Assembly: GCA_046349955.1 (NCBI GenBank)
Contig: JAXMBI010000010.1
Span: 62,001-126,000 of the forward strand
From: JBGAPH01 sp046349955
GTDB lineage: Bacteria; Planctomycetota; Planctomycetia; Pirellulales; JBGAPH01
Reading direction: 5' to 3'
Length of the DNA: 64,000 nt
In this document: positions 61,530 through 64,000 of the stretch, piece by piece
How positions within the stretch are numbered: position 1 is the first letter of the stretch
How the letters are laid out: the number at the start of each line of letters is the position of its first letter
Program-made: the position numbers and the translations under genes
Notes under the pieces: model-generated
Seen by the model: only the letters and a program-made list of their open reading frames with translations
Told to the model about the DNA's origin: nothing
The model's database searches: none

Positions 61530-62591
61530 GTGGCCGGCGGAGTTGTAGGCAATACATTGCGAGTGTTGGTTGTCGCCGCCGACGCGCTGTGCCGCAAGCT
61601 GATTGCGGACGCGTTGCGATCGATTTCCGGGGTTGAAGTTGTCGGCATGGCCGCGGACGAAGCCATCGCACTCGAGAAGCTCCGTCAGGGCCAGCCGGAC
61701 GTCGTCGTGCTCGACGTCGCGGAGGCGGGGCTCGACACTCTCCACCGTATCCGCAACCTTCAGCCAGACACCGAAGTGGTCGGGCTGTGCGGAAACGGGG
61801 GAGTCGTCGCGCGAGTCCTCGAGTACGGCGCCCGAGTCTGCATCCCGTTTCCCGGAGGTCGGGCTTCCCCCGAACAGTGTAGGGAACTGAAAAGCAGCCT
61901 CAGCGAGGCTCTGGCGGGAGCGGTCGCGCGCCAGCAAGTGCGCAGGGCGCCGCGTCGGTCGCAGTCGCAAGAGGAGTGCGGCTCGCGAATTGCGACATTG
62001 CGTCCAGAGATCGTCGTCATTGGGGTCTCGACCGGAGGCCCCGAAGCATTGTCCGAAGTGCTCCCTCAGTTGCCGGCCGATCTTGCGGCGCCGGTGCTGG
62101 TCGTCCAGCACATGCCGCCCGTCTTCACGCGCTCGTTGGCCGATGACCTGAATGGCCGCTGCAAATTGCGCGTGCTGGAAGGAGTACACGGGCAGCGGCT
62201 CAGCGCAGGCGAAATTCTGATCGCCCCCGGCGGACGTCACATGCGGATCGACAAATCCGCTGCCGGCCTGGTGGCCACTCTGACCGATGACCCGCCAGAA
62301 AACAGCTGTCGCCCTTCAGTTGACTACTTGTTTCGTTCCGTGGCCGAAGTGCTAGGGTCGAAAGCCTTGGCCGTCATCATGACCGGCATGGGTTGCGATG
62401 GCGCGGCCGGTTGCCGGCTCCTGCACCGCGAGGGGGCGGCCATCATCGCCCAAAACGCCGCCACCTGCGTGATCTTCGGCATGCCGCAATTGCCGATCGC
62501 CGAAGGGCTCGCGGAGGTCGTGGCGCCGCTCAAGGAAATCGCCGGACACATCATCAATCGGGTGGGGCACCGAACATGTCTCTCTGCGTAA
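61530..62591 (+). CDS. cheB: Chemotaxis methylesterase CheB with a degenerate receiver
   Basis: The protein is 353 residues from a GTG at 61530. The C-terminal methylesterase has the complete triad: Ser167 in VIGVSTGGPEAL, His194 in VVQHMPPVFT and Asp290 in IMTGMGCDGAAG. The N-terminal receiver keeps Asp62 (VVLDVAEAGLD), but the acidic pair of the motif VVDDS is AAD here, the MPxMDG loop is shortened and the usual Lys of the KPS motif is Phe (CIPFPGG). So phosphorylation control is probably lost or altered. It removes methyl groups from the receptor, opposing CheR. CheR starts 16 bases before its stop. Confidence 0.9.
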   Translation: MAGGVVGNTLRVLVVAADALCRKLIADALRSISGVEVVGMAADEAIALEKLRQGQPDVVVLDVAEAGLDTLHRIRNLQPDTEVVGLCGNGGVVARVLEYGARVCIPFPGGRASPEQCRELKSSLSEALAGAVARQQVRRAPRRSQSQEECGSRIATLRPEIVVIGVSTGGPEALSEVLPQLPADLAAPVLVVQHMPPVFTRSLADDLNGRCKLRVLEGVHGQRLSAGEILIAPGGRHMRIDKSAAGLVATLTDDPPENSCRPSVDYLFRSVAEVLGSKALAVIMTGMGCDGAAGCRLLHREGAAIIAQNAATCVIFGMPQLPIAEGLAEVVAPLKEIAGHIINRVGHRTCLSA

Positions 62592-63433
62592 CGCCCAACG
62601 ACCTGGCTGCGGTGGCCGACCTGGTACGGGACCTTTGTGGGATCGTCTTGGACGACAGCAAGGGCTATTTGATCGAGAGTCGCCTGAGCCAGCTGGCTCA
62701 GAGCAATGGCTGCTGTTCGTTCCAAGATCTCGTCGACAAGGCCCGACGCCTGCCCGATGACTCGTTGGCGAATGCGATCATTGATGGGATCACTACCAAC
62801 GAAACTCTCTTCTATCGCGACGGATCTCCATTCGAAGCGCTGCAGCACAAGGCCCTGCCGGAGTTGATCGACGCGAAAGCGGGCGGGCTTTTTCCCCGGC
62901 GACTGCGCATCTGGTCCGCTGCCTGCAGCACGGGACAAGAACCGTACAGCCTGGCGATGACCCTGAGCGACCTAATTCCCGATATCCACGCTTGGGACGT
63001 GCGCATCTTCGGCACTGATATTTCGGACGCGGCAATTCGTCAGGCAAGCTACGGACGGTTTTCGAAGTACGAGATCGAACGTGGAATGCGCCCCGACTCG
63101 CTGAATAAGTACTGGGAGCCCGCCGGAGACGGCTGGCGGGCCAAGGACGAGATCCGCGGCTTGATCACGTTTCAGCGACGCAACCTGCTGCAACCATTTT
63201 CCGAGCTGGGCCCATTCGACGTCATTTTCTGCCGCAATGTAGCCATCTATTTTGCGCCCGAAGCCCGCCGGGGCCTCTTCTTGAGACTTGCTCAAGTGCT
63301 GACGCCGGGAGGGTACCTGTTCGTGGGCGCGTCGGAGTCGTTGTCCGACCTGGGACCACAATTCGCCCCTCAACACCACTGTCGTTCGGTCTTCTATCAG
63401 CCCACCAAGGCCGCGGTGCCCCAGAAAAGGTAA
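62576..63433 (+). CDS. cheR: Chemotaxis receptor methyltransferase CheR
   Basis: The protein is 285 residues from the ATG at 62576, overlapping the cheB end by 16 bases. The N-terminal helical domain is followed by TNETLFYRDGSPFEAL. The SAM-binding motif is RIWSAACSTGQEPYSLAMTL, then FGTDISDAAIRQASYGRFSK and DVIFCRNVAIYFAPEAR. It methylates glutamates of the receptor using S-adenosylmethionine. Last gene of the operon. It is typical in length and intact. Confidence 0.95.
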   Translation: MSLCVTPNDLAAVADLVRDLCGIVLDDSKGYLIESRLSQLAQSNGCCSFQDLVDKARRLPDDSLANAIIDGITTNETLFYRDGSPFEALQHKALPELIDAKAGGLFPRRLRIWSAACSTGQEPYSLAMTLSDLIPDIHAWDVRIFGTDISDAAIRQASYGRFSKYEIERGMRPDSLNKYWEPAGDGWRAKDEIRGLITFQRRNLLQPFSELGPFDVIFCRNVAIYFAPEARRGLFLRLAQVLTPGGYLFVGASESLSDLGPQFAPQHHCRSVFYQPTKAAVPQKR

Positions 63434-63658
63434 TCGTTGAGCCGGCAAGCTGGGCTTGGGGGTGCCTATCACTCAACGGTTATATCGATCTGCCTCCAGT
63501 GTATGACGAGCGCCGCTACTCCGGTGCGACCAGGGAACTTAGGGACCATTCCGTGGCTTTTCGCGCTCCTCCCGGTCACTGATTCGCTAACAACGTTCAA
63601 AGCCAGTAAGGTTTGTTGAGGTGCTGACACTTTGACGGACAGGCGGACTGCGATCTTT

Positions 63659-64000
63659 TTAGTGGTGTGGCAGCGGGTTTCCGGCCAGCAGCAGGCGTTC
63701 GGCTTGGCTGGGGGTGAGGTAGCCGAGGGACGAGTGCTTGCGGTCGTGCAAGTAGTAGCTCACATACTCGGCCAGCTCGCGTCGAGCCGCGCGGCAGTCT
63801 TGGTATTCGGTCATCTCGAGCTCCGTCTTGATCGTGCCGAAGCACGATTCCCTGAAAGCGTTGTCGTAGCAGTCGTCGGCGCGGCTCATGCTCTGCCGAA
63901 GGCCGGCCCGCCGCAGCATGCCTCGATAGCGCCTGCTGGAATATTGCCCGCCCCGGCCCGTGTGATGGATCAACCCGGGCTGCGGCGCTCCCGCTCCACG
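63659..64000 (-). CDS. IS3-family transposase (orfB type), C-terminal part, runs off the edge
   Basis: The frame continues past the right edge. It shows the rve integrase end: GLIHHTGRGGQYSS, then SMSRADDCYDNAFRESCFG and the final RKHSSLGYLTPSQAE. The normal HSDRGxQY has Asp at the second catalytic place; here it is Gly (GGC instead of GAC), so the product is probably inactive. The Glu (DNAFRES) is present. Confidence 0.8.
   Translation of the reverse strand, partial: RGAGAPQPGLIHHTGRGGQYSSRRYRGMLRRAGLRQSMSRADDCYDNAFRESCFGTIKTELEMTEYQDCRAARRELAEYVSYYLHDRKHSSLGYLTPSQAERLLLAGNPLPHH

Overview
The window reads as a chromosomal segment of a planctomycete, most likely of the Pirellulales type. The DNA is GC-rich. 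It encodes many secreted proteins ending in PEP-CTERM (exosortase) sorting tails, several preceded by paired dockerin-like calcium loops (DxNxDGxVDLNDFGxLK). It also carries an LptD-like outer-membrane protein, a tRNA-Ser-targeting tyrosine integrase of the style common in that phylum, and many IS elements. The genus call is inference; no rRNA or marker gene is present.

Layout. 1-6.2 kb: a secreted protein built of tandem aspartyl-protease-like units (runs off the left edge), a secreted TPR protein, and a translationally coupled zincin plus ATP-grasp pair. 6.2-9.8 kb: decayed DNA with short repeats, a broken IS630-type element and two frameshifted pseudogenes. 9.8-28.9 kb: ordinary chromosome with a nucleotide-sugar epimerase, a GT-C glycosyltransferase, an LptD-like protein, DgkA, a PAS-GAF-receiver protein, a membrane phosphoesterase, a 1532-residue reading frame containing three complete signal-peptide-to-PEP-CTERM modules in tandem, a DUF1963-like protein and GlnD. 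29.2-45.1 kb: an integrative element beside tRNA-Ser(GCT). It holds an integrase whose 3' end lies inside the tRNA, a PD-(D/E)XK nuclease, a TubC-like small protein, a DUF3987 protein, an excisionase-like HTH protein, a second HTH protein, a serine recombinase, a clamp-loader-like ATPase and an ArdC/zincin protein. This stretch is riddled with IS insertions. 45.2-56.3 kb: more PEP-CTERM proteins, two degenerate phosphatase-fold paralogues, a coiled-coil secreted protein, an SRAP protein and small genes. 56.4-63.4 kb: a chemotaxis operon cheA-cheW-mcp-cheB-cheR. The right edge holds an IS3-type transposase fragment.

IS history. Three families can be resolved to the base by their target duplications: one IS5-type element (TAA), three 1015-1017 bp DDE elements (8-9 bp duplications), and three ISAs1-type elements (10 bp duplications), one nested inside another. 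Removing them in silico restores a clamp-loader-like ATPase gene and an HTH gene, and largely restores an NHL-type/dockerin/PEP-CTERM gene. The three 1-kb elements share a transposase frame with no stop codon of its own, so each copy ends in a tail supplied by the target.

How genes work together. The chemotaxis genes form one signalling unit: receptor, coupling protein, a CheA with a fused receiver, methyltransferase and methylesterase; no separate cheY is seen. The element genes look like an integration/excision and replication module without visible capsid or conjugation genes. The zincin/ATP-grasp pair probably acts in one peptide-related pathway. Many frameshifts cluster in IS copies and in 6.8-9.6 kb; some could be sequencing errors, although the large neighbouring frames are intact.
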